Part shown: positions 43,336 through 54,972 of the stretch, one piece after another | Layout: the number at the start of each line of letters is the position of its first letter | Position numbering within the stretch: position 1 is the stretch's first letter | Assembly (NCBI GenBank): GCA_037952775.1 | Contig: JBANAY010000004.1 | Coordinates: 6,758,001 to 6,822,000 of the forward strand | From: Clonostachys chloroleuca | Taxonomy: Eukaryota > Ascomycota > Sordariomycetes > Hypocreales > Bionectriaceae | Reading direction: 5' to 3' | Length of the DNA: 64,000 nucleotides | Notes under the pieces: model-generated | Database searches by the model: none | Told to the model about the DNA's origin: nothing | The model's input: the letters and a program-made list of their open reading frames with translations, nothing else | Made by a program: the position numbers and the translations under genes

Positions 43336-44466
43336 CTAAGTCGACGTTTCAGATTTCTCCACCTCCCCAACGAATGCCTCGGGGACAAGCTCCTGCATTT
43401 GCTGATATGCCTTTTGGGCACACCGCTTTAGATCCCACGGCGTATCCTCTGAAACTTTCTCAGCGACTTTTGCAAGGTGTTCGGCACCAGCCTTCCACTG
43501 CGCTCTGGTCAAAGGAAACTTCAATTCTCCGCAGGGGTTCCTTACCTCCTTCGCCAGCTCCAGCCCTGCTATGAGGATATAATCGGCCCAAATGCTGCTA
43601 TGGACTTGTAGATACAACTCGGAAGGAGGTGGCTTCCGCTTGTCTAGCTCCTCGAGAAGCACGTATAAGTCATATGAAATCAACTTCAAGATCTTCACGC
43701 GCATCACTCCTGCAGCGAGCAATCTAGCGAACATGGCGTACAGAGATCGTGCTGGGTCACAGAGATGCTTATTTGATTCTTCCAATGTGTATGGGATTGA
43801 CCCTACAGGTTGAATGAGATGTCATGATTCAGGTTCGAAGGGGCAGTATGAAGTTACTCACCGTGGATTGCACCTGCGGATTCAGATGCACCGATCTGTA
43901 GACCATACTCAAAGAAGTTGAGATCAGAACTTTTCTAGCTGTCCAGTTAGATAAGCAATGGATAGATACGAGTGGTAATAATAAATCGAGAGTAACAAGA
44001 AGGCATCAAGGGAGAACAAATAAATAAGAGAGGATTCATGTACCTGTGGATCAAAGTTTGCTTGGTTCCAAAGTTCTTTGATGTGTAGAAGAAAGTAGAG
44101 TATCTTATCGTGCTCAATGCCTGGATAGGGTAGCTCGGGGACGAGGCCGTAGATGAAATTCCCCAAGCTCTCGAAATTCAATTCGAGAGACCGCTCCTTC
44201 GTGTAAAGTGGAGGAGTGTCATCTGGCTCATCATATGTGCGACGCGCGGTATCCTTTGGTACCCATTTGTTGACAAGAAGATCGATAAATTCGCGTGCGG
44301 CTTTTTGGGAAGCAGCGACGGGATCATCATTGTCGAGAAGGAGTCGAGTAACGATAGGGAAGAAGTCCTCAGTGATGTCCTCTCCCCATTCTTGCTCTTC
44401 CTCTAGCTTCTCATTCTCTAGATACAGCTGCCACTTGGGCTTTTCCTGGGTCGGGGCACTTGCCAT
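43336..44466 (-). CDS. Unrecognised fungal protein, possibly DUF3632-like
   Basis: A 320-residue soluble protein from three exons (44466-44044, 43934-43862, 43802-43336). The 109-bp first intron has a ctaac branch point about 15 bases before the acceptor, and all joins keep frame. It starts MASAPTQEKPKWQLYLENEK and has acidic and helical segments (EDFFPIVTRLLLDNDDP, WNQANFDPQ, ARSLYAMFARLLAAG). The helical repeat style recalls fungal proteins annotated DUF3632, often found in variable regions, but I cannot confirm that here. No catalytic motif, signal peptide or membrane segment is visible. Confidence 0.7.
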
Positions 44467-45464
44467 CGTGAAGGCTTTGGGGAGGGGTAGTGGTGGCTAG
44501 ACCAGAATGAAGTGCGCAAATAAGAGAGTCAAGGATATGGTGAGCAAGCAAAAAAAGTATCCAGCAAATAAAATCTTATGAATGGAGAAAACAATGATAG
44601 GTAGAGGAGGAAAACCAGAGAACAGACAGTTATGTAAAGCTGTAGGTTAGAGAAGCATCAACCTCTTAGGGACGCGCGTGAGCCTGACGAAAGCCTTGCA
44701 CAGGGGGTATCCTCTTACTAATGTGGCTGAGAACTGAGGGGGCTCATCATTGATTGTCATGCATGAATGAAGTGGAGATCAAAGCGGTTGTGTGAAGATG
44801 AGTATTGGCTGGAAGCATTATTCACTCCACTCAACAGAATCAGGCAGCGGCTAATGGGCGGTAACAAGTTGCAACTGCCCAGAATAACCGCTTCATACTA
44901 CTTAGGGTCCTTTCCCTAAGTTCCCTGCAAAGCGGCTACATAACAAGGCTGCATATGCGCCTGTAACCATGCAATCTCATCATAGGTAGAGAGCACATGG
45001 CTGCCAACCATTTTTGATGAACGATTAACTAACCAGATAGTTCTGGTTTCAAGGGATTAATCCATTGGCTGTCCACGCCACAACATGGTTCGTCTCAAAC
45101 CCCCATGGCGCATGCAGAGGATGTGGAGTGCGAACTATTCCTGGACTGTTTTGAAGTGGCCATGACGGCCAAGCAAGCGGCTACAGAGTCTGTGAGATTG
45201 GCCAAATCTTGAAAATCTTGTGATCTGGCATGCTTAATTGATTTCTTCTTCTGAAAGAGAGCGAGAGAGCGAAAGATTGCAGCCAGGCTCGGACTTCTAT
45301 CCTGGTCGCCTCATTAAACATAAAAGCTGCCAATTCTCGATGTGAATATGGTCGAGTTAAACACTTCATCAATCCAAACTCACCTTCATTGTCGCAGTCA
45401 ATTGGCACATTCCATCCACACTTTACTCTCCACTTTGTTTTCTGTTCCGAATTCTTCTGTCATC
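44467..45464. other. Intergenic, divergent promoters
   Basis: About 1 kb between the divergent 320-residue and Arg-rich genes. Nothing else recognisable. Confidence 0.4.
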
Positions 45465-46176
45465 ATGGGTATGTTTAGCCGCAAATCAGATCGCGAGCCT
45501 CGCGAACCACGTCGCAACACCGAAGACGATGGTCGCAACCTAGTCAGTTCTGCCACACAAAAAAAAAAATATTGATCAATTCGATTAACGTCATATATTT
45601 TAGCAATACCACACCAGTCGAGGGGGTGATCTCTCTTACCGAAGTGTGCAGGACATGTCCAGGCATGCGGCATCGCAGCCTGCTCAGACTAAAAAATTCC
45701 TGTATCCGCATGAGTACCACAATGGGGAGAAGATATTTCCCGAATGGGAGAAGAGAGGCCGTCCCCTGTACGAAGCACCCGCTACCTACGACGATGATTT
45801 CGACATCAGCAAGAAGCCCACCCTAAGCCACAAAATAGACGCTGCCCGGAATCCGCATCGCAACGACAGGGCTCGAGCTATTCGCAACCCGCCGAATGAT
45901 CCTGGTCCGTATCGAGTTGTCGGAATGCGCGAAGAGTACGGTGGGGGACCGAGCGGTCTTGGAGTTATGTATCACCCCGAGGGCGACCGGAGCGGCTTTG
46001 TCAGAGCGCCTCTAGAGCCAATGAGCCGCGAGGGCCATCGGGTCGAACTGAGATATGAGGATGATCGCCGGAGTAGCAGCCGCAAGACTACTTGGCCTGC
46101 TCGAGATTATGATGCTGAAGATCTTGCCCGTTACGAGACCCAGTATAAGCAGGAGAGGCGACCAAGGAGAAGGTAG
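45465..46176 (+). CDS. Small arginine-rich hypothetical protein
   Basis: About 216 residues from two exons (45465-45542 and 45604-46176), joined by a 61-bp intron with a gtcagt donor. The chain is highly charged and lacks long hydrophobic segments. It begins MGMFSRKSDREPREPRRN, holds QYHTSRGGDLSYRSVQDM and HEYHNGEKIFPEWEKRGRP, and ends in an Arg-rich tail (YKQERRPRRR). The composition suggests a disordered nucleic-acid- or nucleus-associated protein, but no domain is recognised. Coding potential rests on the long open second exon and the clean splice. Confidence 0.6.
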
Positions 46177-46753
46177 TTTTCTTGGTTATCATCTGAGTGC
46201 TGGCACCTATAAGTCATTTTGTCTGTTTAGTTTTTGTTTGATTTAGTTTTCTGTAAATGAATCTTCATAATGGCTGTTTAATCCAAACAACATTAATCTA
46301 TAGCTTTAAAATTCAAGCGGAGTAGAAATATCACAGCAGTCGGAGCATCACCAATAACATTGTTATGTAATGACATTGGGCTCCAACCATATCTGACTGT
46401 AAATTGGTCTTATTCTAACATGATAGCGTTAGAACCTATGTTGTAGATCAATGCCCTAATTTCATCTCCAGAGTGACTGTCTTCCAAGTTTTTTCAAATA
46501 TTTAATTCTGGGCTATAATGGATTAAAGAGCTTCAGCAGAAAAACTGATAGAGAAAGAGATAGCTATAACTAAACTTTTCCAATTTATAAACACTTCAGG
46601 ATATCTGCTTCTATTCTTCGTTCGAAGAGCTTCGGTCTTCTTCCGATGCATCTGATAAAATCTTTCCTGCCATCGTTCCCTCCACTACAAAGGACTTGAA
46701 GCCCTAGAGGCTGTTTCTTTCCCTTGGTATAAATCATCCCACCCCATCTAGAC
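46177..46753. other. Shared 3' region
   Basis: About 580 bp between the convergent Arg-rich and P450 genes; AT-rich, nothing recognisable. Confidence 0.45.
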
Positions 46754-48423
46754 CTAATGCTGTTTTGCCAATTTTAACGTGACTGTCTTTGTCGGATCCG
46801 GTAGAAGCTTGTGCAGAATGTCAGTAATAATTACGTAAACTGACCATAAGTTAAAACTTACATTCGATTCAAATTCTAAATCTGGATGCCTGGGCTGGCC
46901 AGCAGGGTTGCGGATATAAAACCGCAATAGAAACTCTGCCATGACGAGTTTGATCTCAACGTCTGCAATGAATCTTCCCGGGCAAACATGACGCCCATAT
47001 CCCCAAGCCAGGTCAAGCTTCCCAGTACTGATGTAAAGGTGTTTATTTTCGCTGCCCTCTTTGTGCCTGCCTTCGTAAAAGCGAAGCCCGTCGAAAACTT
47101 GTGGCTTCTCGTACAATCGGTCATCCACTTGTATTGCGGTCGTGGGAAGCTCCATCTTCGTCCCTCTAGGTATGTAGAGCCCGTTCGAAAGAGTCAGAGA
47201 ATCGACGGCCAGGTGTTGGAAAGTAGCTAGTAGCAGGGTGTTAGTTTAATAAGCGGGAAAGGGAAGTGGTTTAGTAACCTAGTTAAATCTGGAGCACGAA
47301 ATCGCTGGCTCTCCTTCATCCAGCTATCGAGCTTTTTTAACTCACTGAGCGCCTTTTTGTTGAACGCTCTGCCATTCTCCTCGTATACATGTTTGATTTC
47401 CTCACGCAGTTCCGGGATACCTTCTGGATAGGCTGCCAGGTCATATAGCAACTGAGTGAGCGATGCGGATGTCGTATGTATTCCAGCAACCACGATTGCC
47501 ATCTGGAGGCGGACCATATCTTCAAGATTAATCCTATCATCATTGATGAAATAGTCCATCAGCGAAGGAGAGTCGTTTATCTGCTGTTGCTGCAACTTAT
47601 GTTTAGCGATAGTAGAAGCTAAAAACTCTTTTGCTTGTTGCCATTGTCGCAGAATAAGCTGGCGCTGAGGTAAGAAAAACATGACAAGGGGGCGTAGGAC
47701 CTTAGGCCATCGCTTGAGAGCTTCGATGTAGACGAGAACATTTGTAACATAGCCTGGTCCCAACTCCAGCCACTCAACGTTTTGGCTCGCTTCAGTCCCT
47801 GTGAATACCCTGGCTGACAGGATGCTCACAATCTCCATGATGCCATCATTGATATTGACTTCTGTCCAGTCTTCATGCTTGTGAAACAACTTGTCCATTT
47901 GCACCTTGACGATATCATGCAGCTCGGTGACGTAAGCGCCCACGGTGGGATTGAACTTCGATTTGAATTTATGGACGGCATCATCCGATAAAGCACCCAC
48001 GCCAGTATAATCAAGCATTCCCACGCTACTGATGAACTTTTCAAAACTGAGTGCGGAATGGCTTTTCAACTCGTCTAAAAATCTGATCGGGAGCTGCAAC
48101 CGGACTCCTGCTGAGGACTCGATTCCCCACATTTCCTCTCGGAAACGTTGATAGCCCTTGATGAGGAGGTCTCTAGGCTGTGAAAAGAAGTACTCGCGGC
48201 GTTCTCGAGCACTGGGTATTTCTTTCTCTAGGACAATGTGCTTCGCAAGGCGGCGTGGTTCAACAAGCGAATAGAGAAATCCCGACGTGGTGAGTAGCAT
48301 TACAAGCGCACACAGAAGTCCAACGGACGTGAGTTGCGTCTCACTCACCAACTTCTCAGCAACGCCGTATATCCTCCGCCCGAGGAGAACCAACAACCCC
48401 GAAGAGCTGGCAGGTTCTGGCAT
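46754..48423 (-). CDS. Cytochrome P450 monooxygenase
   Basis: A membrane-anchored P450. The N-terminus has one hydrophobic anchor (VGLLCALVMLLTTSGFLY). The I-helix reads VVAGIHTTSASL, the K-helix ExxR is ESQR, and the haem loop is WGYGRHVCPGRF with its Cys ligand. Exon 1 runs from 48423; the last intron (46861-46808) is clean and leads to the ending LAKQH. The first intron is a problem: the obvious 51-bp intron (donor gttact at 47278, acceptor ctactag) leaves the frame one base off for TFQHLAVDSLTLSNG. A weak donor at 47297 keeps frame but drops RAPDLT after ESQRF. The sequence style is that of fungal biosynthetic P450s that hydroxylate terpenoids or alkaloids; no specific activity can be given. 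Confidence 0.88.
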
Positions 48424-49708
48424 TCTGGTGACTAGATGGATTCGCTATGCCTGCCCAACAGATTTTAGTAAAAGAGTGTTTTTCTACTAAGGGATGAACG
48501 AAAGGCAGATGATTGTTGTTGATTGAAGGAGTAAATGAGTCAATAAATTTTTGTTGTTATATATAGATAGTTCTAAATTATGCTCAAAAAAATTCTCGAT
48601 AGCCGCTTCGCCGCACTCCTCGGACTATTGATGAGATTCAAAAGTCCGCGCCAAGATCAAGATCTGCATAGCAAATGACATATTTGCCAATGTGGCAAGC
48701 CGGGAACTTGCCCCGAAAAGTCAAATATGGATTAGCAGCGTTGTTAAGTTGTCACACATATCTCGGTTTCCGCGGGATGCAGGTCAACTACCGGCCAAGA
48801 GGGCAGCAGAAGGAAGATGATCTACCGGCTCACCTCTAGGGAAAATACCGGCTAATACAAAATCAAGCTAGTCACGTCATCGCCATGCAGTCAACATGCT
48901 ATATATACGGTGTCAAATTTTGAGGCCCACAAACGACCCTCGCTTTATTATCTCTACAAAAATCCGAAAGCCCGTATTCCCAGATTTCAGTGCTAAACTA
49001 GAGAATGCCGTACGCTGACTTCTGAGCCCCAAACGACTGAAAGTCCGAGCAGCTTGGTTTGGAAGGTATCAGCACTCTCAGTCTCTTGATCCACTCTTAA
49101 TTCCAATACGGTGAAAACTAGGCCACCTCAAAGAGCCAAGAATCTTGCAATGGTTCGATGTTCTATATTTAGAATGTTGAGTTCTAGCATTTGATAGCTC
49201 GGCCGTTCAGATGGCAGCTCGACGAGACCAGTCTTCAGTTCACACTGACTTTTCGGGATGTCAGCTAAGGAAATATCACCGAACCTTTAGACCCAGCACC
49301 TTGTTCCGTGAAGGCTTACATTACTCTTGTATATTAATTTCATATTTCCATGCAATAACCTTGAATCTTGGACGCCGACTCTGAAAGTAATTTTTCTTTT
49401 TTCTTTGGCAGCCTTTGGTACCAGGATCGTCCTGTCTTAACACGCTCTTCCTCTTGTCCACCAAAAATGAACATATCACGTTCTTTTCATACACTCCACT
49501 TTGATCCACGCAAGCGAGAACTAAGTGATAGCTACCGATGAGTAGAAAAATTTCCTTCTCCTAGTATATTCTTAGCGAGACGTCTTACCTTGTCGCTCCA
49601 CTACCTAAGTATTCTCATAAAGTCTCTATAAGCTAAAGCCTTGTTGAAGAGGATAATAAGTTTGGAGAGGTGATTCGTTACACGATAGGCGCCCGTTTCT
49701 CATGAGCG
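48424..49708. other. Intergenic, P450 promoter and NmrA-like 3' side
   Basis: About 1.3 kb with no domain-bearing frame. No repeat or RNA gene seen. Confidence 0.45.
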
Positions 49709-50822
49709 TCAATCCGATAGGAAGACTTGCTCCCACTCTTGGTCCTCAAACCACTGCTTCACTGACCCCAATGTCAGCGGCACTCCTAGTTCTTCTGGCT
49801 TCACCACGCTCCTGTCGATCTTGGCGCCATCATACCCAAACTCAGCGCACCACCCGACCATATCGAATAGACCCTTTGAGAGGTCGGAATCGTCCAAGTC
49901 CTCCGGGCTTGGGGCAGAATCAACAAAGTCAATATCCTTTCCCAGCGCCTCTCCAAAGAGCACAGCAAGTCGTCGCGGGGTAAGGATCTCGCGAGCACCA
50001 ATCAGTTTCTTCCCTGGCGCCACTTGAAGTAAAGCATGCACTAGTTGGCCAGTATTCTCAGCAGCCGAGTACCAAGGCAAAGGGGTGCTAGCAAGGGGCT
50101 CTGCAAGGGCAATGGTAAGACGCCCCGAGCTCTTGTCCTAGGCACCTTGTCAATCACGAGAGTACGACTAGGTAAGGAAGAAAGGGGGGGCCTGTATAGT
50201 GTGAACTTACTAGTTTTGGTCGAAATAATGCGCCTAGTGGTCCAAAATAGTTCTCAAGATAAAAGGGAGCATAAAATACGCTTGTCTTTTCCCAGAGATG
50301 TGGATATGTCACTCTGCCGTACTCCTCTGCTCTCCCCTTCGAATCAAACTGGTATACGTGTGTATACTTCCCACCACTTAATTTGTTCGTATCTGGCAGG
50401 CTAGAAAAGATAAATCTTTCGAGACCGTCGACTTGAGCTGCGGCATCAATAATGTTCTTGTTCTGTTGGGTTTCGTACTCCCTGATATAGAGTCCAATCT
50501 TTTGTCCAGCGGCGGCAGCCTTTTGGTGCTGGGATACATCGGCCATGGGGTTCCAGTAATCGGTGACGCTGAAGATGGCGGATGCACCTTTGAAAGCAAC
50601 CGCTAGGGATGCGGGGTCGTCAAAATCGCCCGCGACCATGTCCACTCCTTGTTCAGTCAACTTGGCAGCTTTGGGTGACGATGGATCCCGAGTAACACCG
50701 CGAAGTGCGTAGGGAGAAGTTGACATTGATAGAAAGTGTGCGAGCACCGATCCGCCTTGGGTACCAGTTGCTCCGAGAACGACGAGAAGGGGTTTTGCTG
50801 AAGACATGGCGGTGATTGTCAT
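49709..50822 (-). CDS. NmrA-like NAD(P)-binding protein
   Basis: A two-exon 346-residue protein (50822-50211 and 50137-49709; 73-bp intron, acceptor gcctag). It begins with the Rossmann motif VVLGATGTQGGSVLAHFL (about residues 14-31), followed by GVTRDPSSPKAAKL and GDFDDPASL, which is the NmrA-like pattern. The join DKSSGRLTIALAEPLASTPL and later EDLDDSDLSKGL fit the family. NmrA proteins bind NADP as redox sensors or act as isoflavone-reductase-like enzymes; the sequence does not tell which. An ATG at 50807 is an alternative start. It lies 174 bp from a short Zn2Cys6 gene transcribed in the same direction. Confidence 0.88.
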
Positions 50823-50996
50823 ATGCTGCGTTTTGTTTGACTTGAAAATAATCTAGACGGTGGGATCACCTCCTCCTTTATATATCTGGAGCTCTGTATT
50901 TTGAGCTTACAAATGAATATGTTGGCCTTTCGACTTGTGTTGATAAGGTAGTCGAGGAGGCTTACAAGTACAACATGTTGAAGTTCCCAACTAGGT

Positions 50997-51980
50997 TTAG
51001 TTCCCATAGGTTGAAATCATATCTCCCCCATTATGGCCAATAGCAACCAGAGTCAAGAACATATCTCCACTGAGCTCCGGATTGGTCCCATCAAGATCTC
51101 GTGAAAACTCGTGAAGCGAGCTTAGCTGCACCCCAACATCCTTACCAAGCCGAACTTGTCCGGCCGCAATCCATGCCTGCGGTGACTCGGCCATCCATAG
51201 ACCCAAGCGTTTGTCGAACGGGAGTGATTCAAAGAAAAGACAATTCGAGCATAACTCGTGTTTCAAACTATAGTACGCGAGACGCAGGATGTGTGACATG
51301 ATGATGGTACGCCGAACGCTTTCCCCAAAAAGCCATGTCTGCCATGGAGATAGAAGTGGAGGTAGCTTAGGTTGGGCAGATATTAATAAGGCTTGACTCC
51401 AGCAAGAGAGCTTGTCAATATACCCTTCAGCAATTGCCTGTTCCACTGCATCTGATACAAATAAAGATATTGACAAATGGATGATAAGAGCCTGAACTGC
51501 CGTGAGAGCCTCTGGTATTGGAATCGCTTCAATGTCGACTTTGAGCAGGTGGTCAAAGTATGGGTGTGTTACGCCACCTCTTTGGCCGTCAATGAGGGTT
51601 AAATAATGGTTGTAGCCATCCTGTACCTGCAGCCCTGGATGGATGAAGATGGCTGGCTTGCGTTTCTTGATAAGATCTTGGACAGATAGCAAGCCCAGAC
51701 GCACCATCTCCAAAATGTTTGAGTGTTCAAGCTTGCAGGTTCCTGGGAAACTCGAAAAGGAAGGATCAAACGTCTTCATGACGCAGTGACCGGATTTAGT
51801 GTCACCGGGGAGGTTATAGGAGACTTTCGCTTCCGGCTTAGATGCAGCGGTGTTGAATGGGGCCAGATCGTACAAACAGTGAAGTCCCTTTTTGGCACAG
51901 CGGGCACATTGCGGGACTTCGACAGTGCACTTACGTTTGGCAATGGTGCAGTTGCGGCACGCTTTGCGAAGGGCTGCCAT
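50997..51980 (-). CDS. Short Zn2Cys6 transcription factor
   Basis: A 327-residue regulator from the ATG at 51980; an in-frame ATG at 52016 adds 12 hydrophobic residues and is less likely. The cluster is near the N-terminus: ACRNCTIAKRKC then QCARCAKKGLHCLY, with correct C-x2-C-x6-C and C-x2-C-x6-C spacing. The remainder is shorter than usual and contains no obvious Fungal_trans core, as in many regulators of secondary-metabolite clusters. It is transcribed in the same direction as the NmrA-like gene just downstream, so the two may be a functional pair. The nearby P450 is a possible target. Confidence 0.9.
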   Translation of the reverse strand: MAALRKACRNCTIAKRKCTVEVPQCARCAKKGLHCLYDLAPFNTAASKPEAKVSYNLPGDTKSGHCVMKTFDPSFSSFPGTCKLEHSNILEMVRLGLLSVQDLIKKRKPAIFIHPGLQVQDGYNHYLTLIDGQRGGVTHPYFDHLLKVDIEAIPIPEALTAVQALIIHLSISLFVSDAVEQAIAEGYIDKLSCWSQALLISAQPKLPPLLSPWQTWLFGESVRRTIIMSHILRLAYYSLKHELCSNCLFFESLPFDKRLGLWMAESPQAWIAAGQVRLGKDVGVQLSSLHEFSRDLDGTNPELSGDMFLTLVAIGHNGGDMISTYGN

Positions 51981-53145
51981 CTCAAAGGAAAGTGATGAAA
52001 AAAAATTTAGCAGCAAGTCATCAGAGGCTACAGACAGATTTCAAATCAAGGAAGATTCAAATGATATATCCAGGCTCCATTCTAATTTTCAGACATACCG
52101 CTAAGCTCGGTTAGGTTTAGATTCCGCAGGTCTCAAGTTGCCGCTTACAAATGGCCAAAAGCCTGAGTCCATCGAAATAAGTGTCTACTCCCCTTGCCCC
52201 CGGCCCAACCTCGTAATTACTCTTATTGTGTCACACATTTTGTGGGCCCTTCCAATGAAGGAATTTCGTGGCTAAAAACCAGATATTTCTACAAACGAAA
52301 AGGAAGCTATTCTCCTATATAAGCGAACTGCTATTTCTCTATCCGAGGTTATTTTCTACTTCTGGATAGCGTCAGTAGATAACCTCGGCCCTGATCCATG
52401 CATGGTTCGGTCAACTGGGTGTTCGTGGGTTGTGGGATAATTAATCTTCCGTGCCGCAACCCCACGTGACATCGCTATTGAGATGGGCGTGAAGTCTACC
52501 CCTACCCTATATCATAGAACAGGTAATCATTATTTCACTATAAGGTATAGCTAAAACCTCCTTCTGTAGAATTATCACTTAATCTTTGATTCGATTAATC
52601 TACTTATAGGTCCATTAGAATGTCTTAAAATTGAAATAGTTTTGTTTTTCAGTTCGCGTAGCTTCTGTCCAATGAGAGTTGAACTACGCAAAATTGCTTC
52701 ATCCTGAACTGGGTATCGTGCAAAGTCTTTCAATCAATAATAGGACAAAGGAGACAGATCCTGGCTTTAACTTAGATCGGAGATTGCGCAAATAGGCTTA
52801 TCTCTTGGTCACCGGGCGTCTGTATATCAATTCAGATTGCAGTCCAAGGTTACAGTGCAAAGCGGAGATTCTTAGCATCGACAAAGTAAGTGGCGAGAAT
52901 GGCTGTTATCTTTTAGCATTGGCGCGCTTGAAATACCCCAGAATGGGATATCCATAGCCGGAGATGATGGGCGCATTTTGGGTGCAACAGTGCGGGAAAT
53001 TATAACCTTAGTTCGGGTATAGTTCAAAACAGCAAAGATGCCCACTTTAAAGAATATATATGACTGCTTAAGTGACAACGAGGAGTTGAGGTGCGGGAAT
53101 TTCTATGGCCTCAGCTTTCTAACCGATATAATTATTATACTCACA
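51981..53145. other. Intergenic, divergent promoters
   Basis: About 1.2 kb between the divergent Zn2Cys6 and arabinofuranosidase genes. No feature recognised. Confidence 0.4.
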
Positions 53146-54358
53146 ATGAAGCTGTCGTCTTTGCTATCGCTGGCTACCAAGGTGGCTGCTGTAACTATAA
53201 GCGTATCAAAAGATGGAGGGAAAGACGCATCGCGACTGCAATATGGGCTAATGTTCGAAGAAATCAATTTTTCTGGGGACGGGGGGATGTAGGTTTTCGA
53301 TGTGGTGCTAAACAGTCTTTAGCAGCGTCTAACATGTCTCAGATACGCGGAACTCATACGAAACCGAGCATTCCAAGGCGACGAGTTCACGCCGTCGACT
53401 CTGGATCCTTGGACGGCGTTTGGTCCTGCCGACATCTTGCTTTCCTATTTGACTACTCCCCTTTCCTCAGCTTTGCCAACCTCTGTCGCCGTGAAGGGTA
53501 AAGTCGGAGAAGAAATTGGCATTTCTAACCCTGGATATTGCGGGATAGACGTTTTGCCTCAGACATACAAGGGATCATTCTGGGTCTTTGGCGATTACCG
53601 AGGCGACTTTAAAGTAGCCTTGCGCAGCGCAAGCTCCGGTGAAATCTTGACCTCAGTCAACATTCCATCTCATTCCAACACACATGCGTGGACCAAGCAT
53701 GAATTTGTACTTGACTCAAACATTACTGCCGGGTACAAGACCAACTTCACATTGACTTTCGTGGCCAAGAGCAGCCGTCAAGTCTTGAATTTCAACCTCA
53801 TAAGTCTGTTCCCACCTACTTACAATAACAGAGAAAATGGACTGCGCCGAGACTTGATGCAATCGCTCAAAGATCTGAATCCTAGCTTTATGCGGATCCC
53901 CGGAGGTAACAATCTACAGGGGGAAGTACCTGGAAGTAGATGGAAATGGAATGAGATAATCGGGGATCTCGTCGACCGGCCTGGGAGAACTGGTGCTTGG
54001 AGGTACTACAACACAGATGGGCTTGGTTTAATTGAGTACATGCTGGTGAGTAACCTTATAACTACAGCTCCATGACTACATTTACTGACTAAAGAGTGGA
54101 CAGTGGTATCAGGAGCTAGAAGTAGAGCCCGTGTTGATACTATGGGCTGGACTCTATCTCGATGGCACGGTCATCCCGGAGGATGGACTCGACTTTTATG
54201 TTCAAGATGCCCTTCACGAGGTTGAATTTTTAACCGGAGACGCTTCGACTGAGTATGGGGCGAAAAGGGCTGCCTTGGCTACGAAACACCCTTTGAAATA
54301 AACTTCGTGGGTATCAGTAAGGGGAAGCTGGCTGTAATTAACTGTGGATAACAGATAT
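53146..54358 (+). pseudogene. GH51 alpha-L-arabinofuranosidase, 3'-truncated
   Basis: The first two-thirds of a GH51 alpha-L-arabinofuranosidase, an enzyme that removes arabinose from plant hemicellulose. Exons are 53146-53288, 53343-54045 and from 54104 (introns of 54 and 58 bp). Family sequence runs [24 protein letters not shown], then SLFPPTYNNRENGLR, FMRIPGGNNLQGE, RWKWNEIIG, DRPGR and EVEFLTGDAS. At 54273-54274 (two C, three expected) the frame is lost: it stops at 54301, whereas one base over it continues YETPFEINFV. After a possible intron donor (gtatca, about 54321) the conserved GNE segment with the acid/base Glu never appears; the sequence passes into the AT-rich block. So the gene lacks its catalytic half here. 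The N-terminus is only weakly signal-peptide-like. Confidence 0.85.
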
Positions 54359-54609
54359 CAGCTTATTAATATCCAGGTATATCGATTAGATAACTAATTA
54401 TATATTATCTAATCTTTAGCTAGCTCCTGCTATAACAGATAGAACTTATTCTAATTATTATTATATTTTACTCCTTTTATTACTATTACTTTATTATATA
54501 ACTACTAGTTAAACTATACTAATTAGTCAGAAAAACTATAAAATTATCTAATAGATTAAATTAATATCTATTTATTTTTCTCTAGTATAACTAATCTTAT
54601 TTAGCTAGA
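54359..54609. other. AT-rich flank of the retrotransposon
   Basis: AT-rich sequence between the truncated arabinofuranosidase and the left LTR. A few CA and TG dinucleotides survive, so it is less altered than the element. Its origin is not recognised. Confidence 0.5.
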
Positions 54610-54972
54610 TATAACGGTTAGATAACTTATACTAAATAGGGTCTAGGGTAGGTCAGGGTTAGACTAATTAGAGAGTTATTCTGAATAGTATAATCAGATT
54701 ATCTTAGGCTATATAATATAAATTACTATTAATATATAAGTATTATAGAGCTAATAGTAATAGATATATAGATAATATTATTAATAACTATCTAAAAGAG
54801 TATTCTACCTAGTAAAATAAATATATATATATATTAAGGGATTATTAAGGTTTAATAAGAATTCTAAGCTAAAGATTATAAGGTTTATTATAAGATCTAA
54901 ATAATCTAATTATAATTAGAGAGAAAAAGTAAGATCTATATATAATAATATATATTAATTAAATTTATAATA
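54610..54972. repeat. Left LTR
   Basis: Aligns without gaps to 61345-61707 (constant offset 6735). It starts tataacgg and ends aatttataata; read back through RIP the ends would be TG...CA. The flanks share CTAGA (54605-54609 and 61709-61713), a possible target duplication shifted by one base. Confidence 0.85.

Noticed and set aside
54610..54972. CRISPR-like or satellite array in the AT block
   Set aside because: Repeats occur as two long direct copies and one inverted partial copy with no regular short spacing; they are LTRs.
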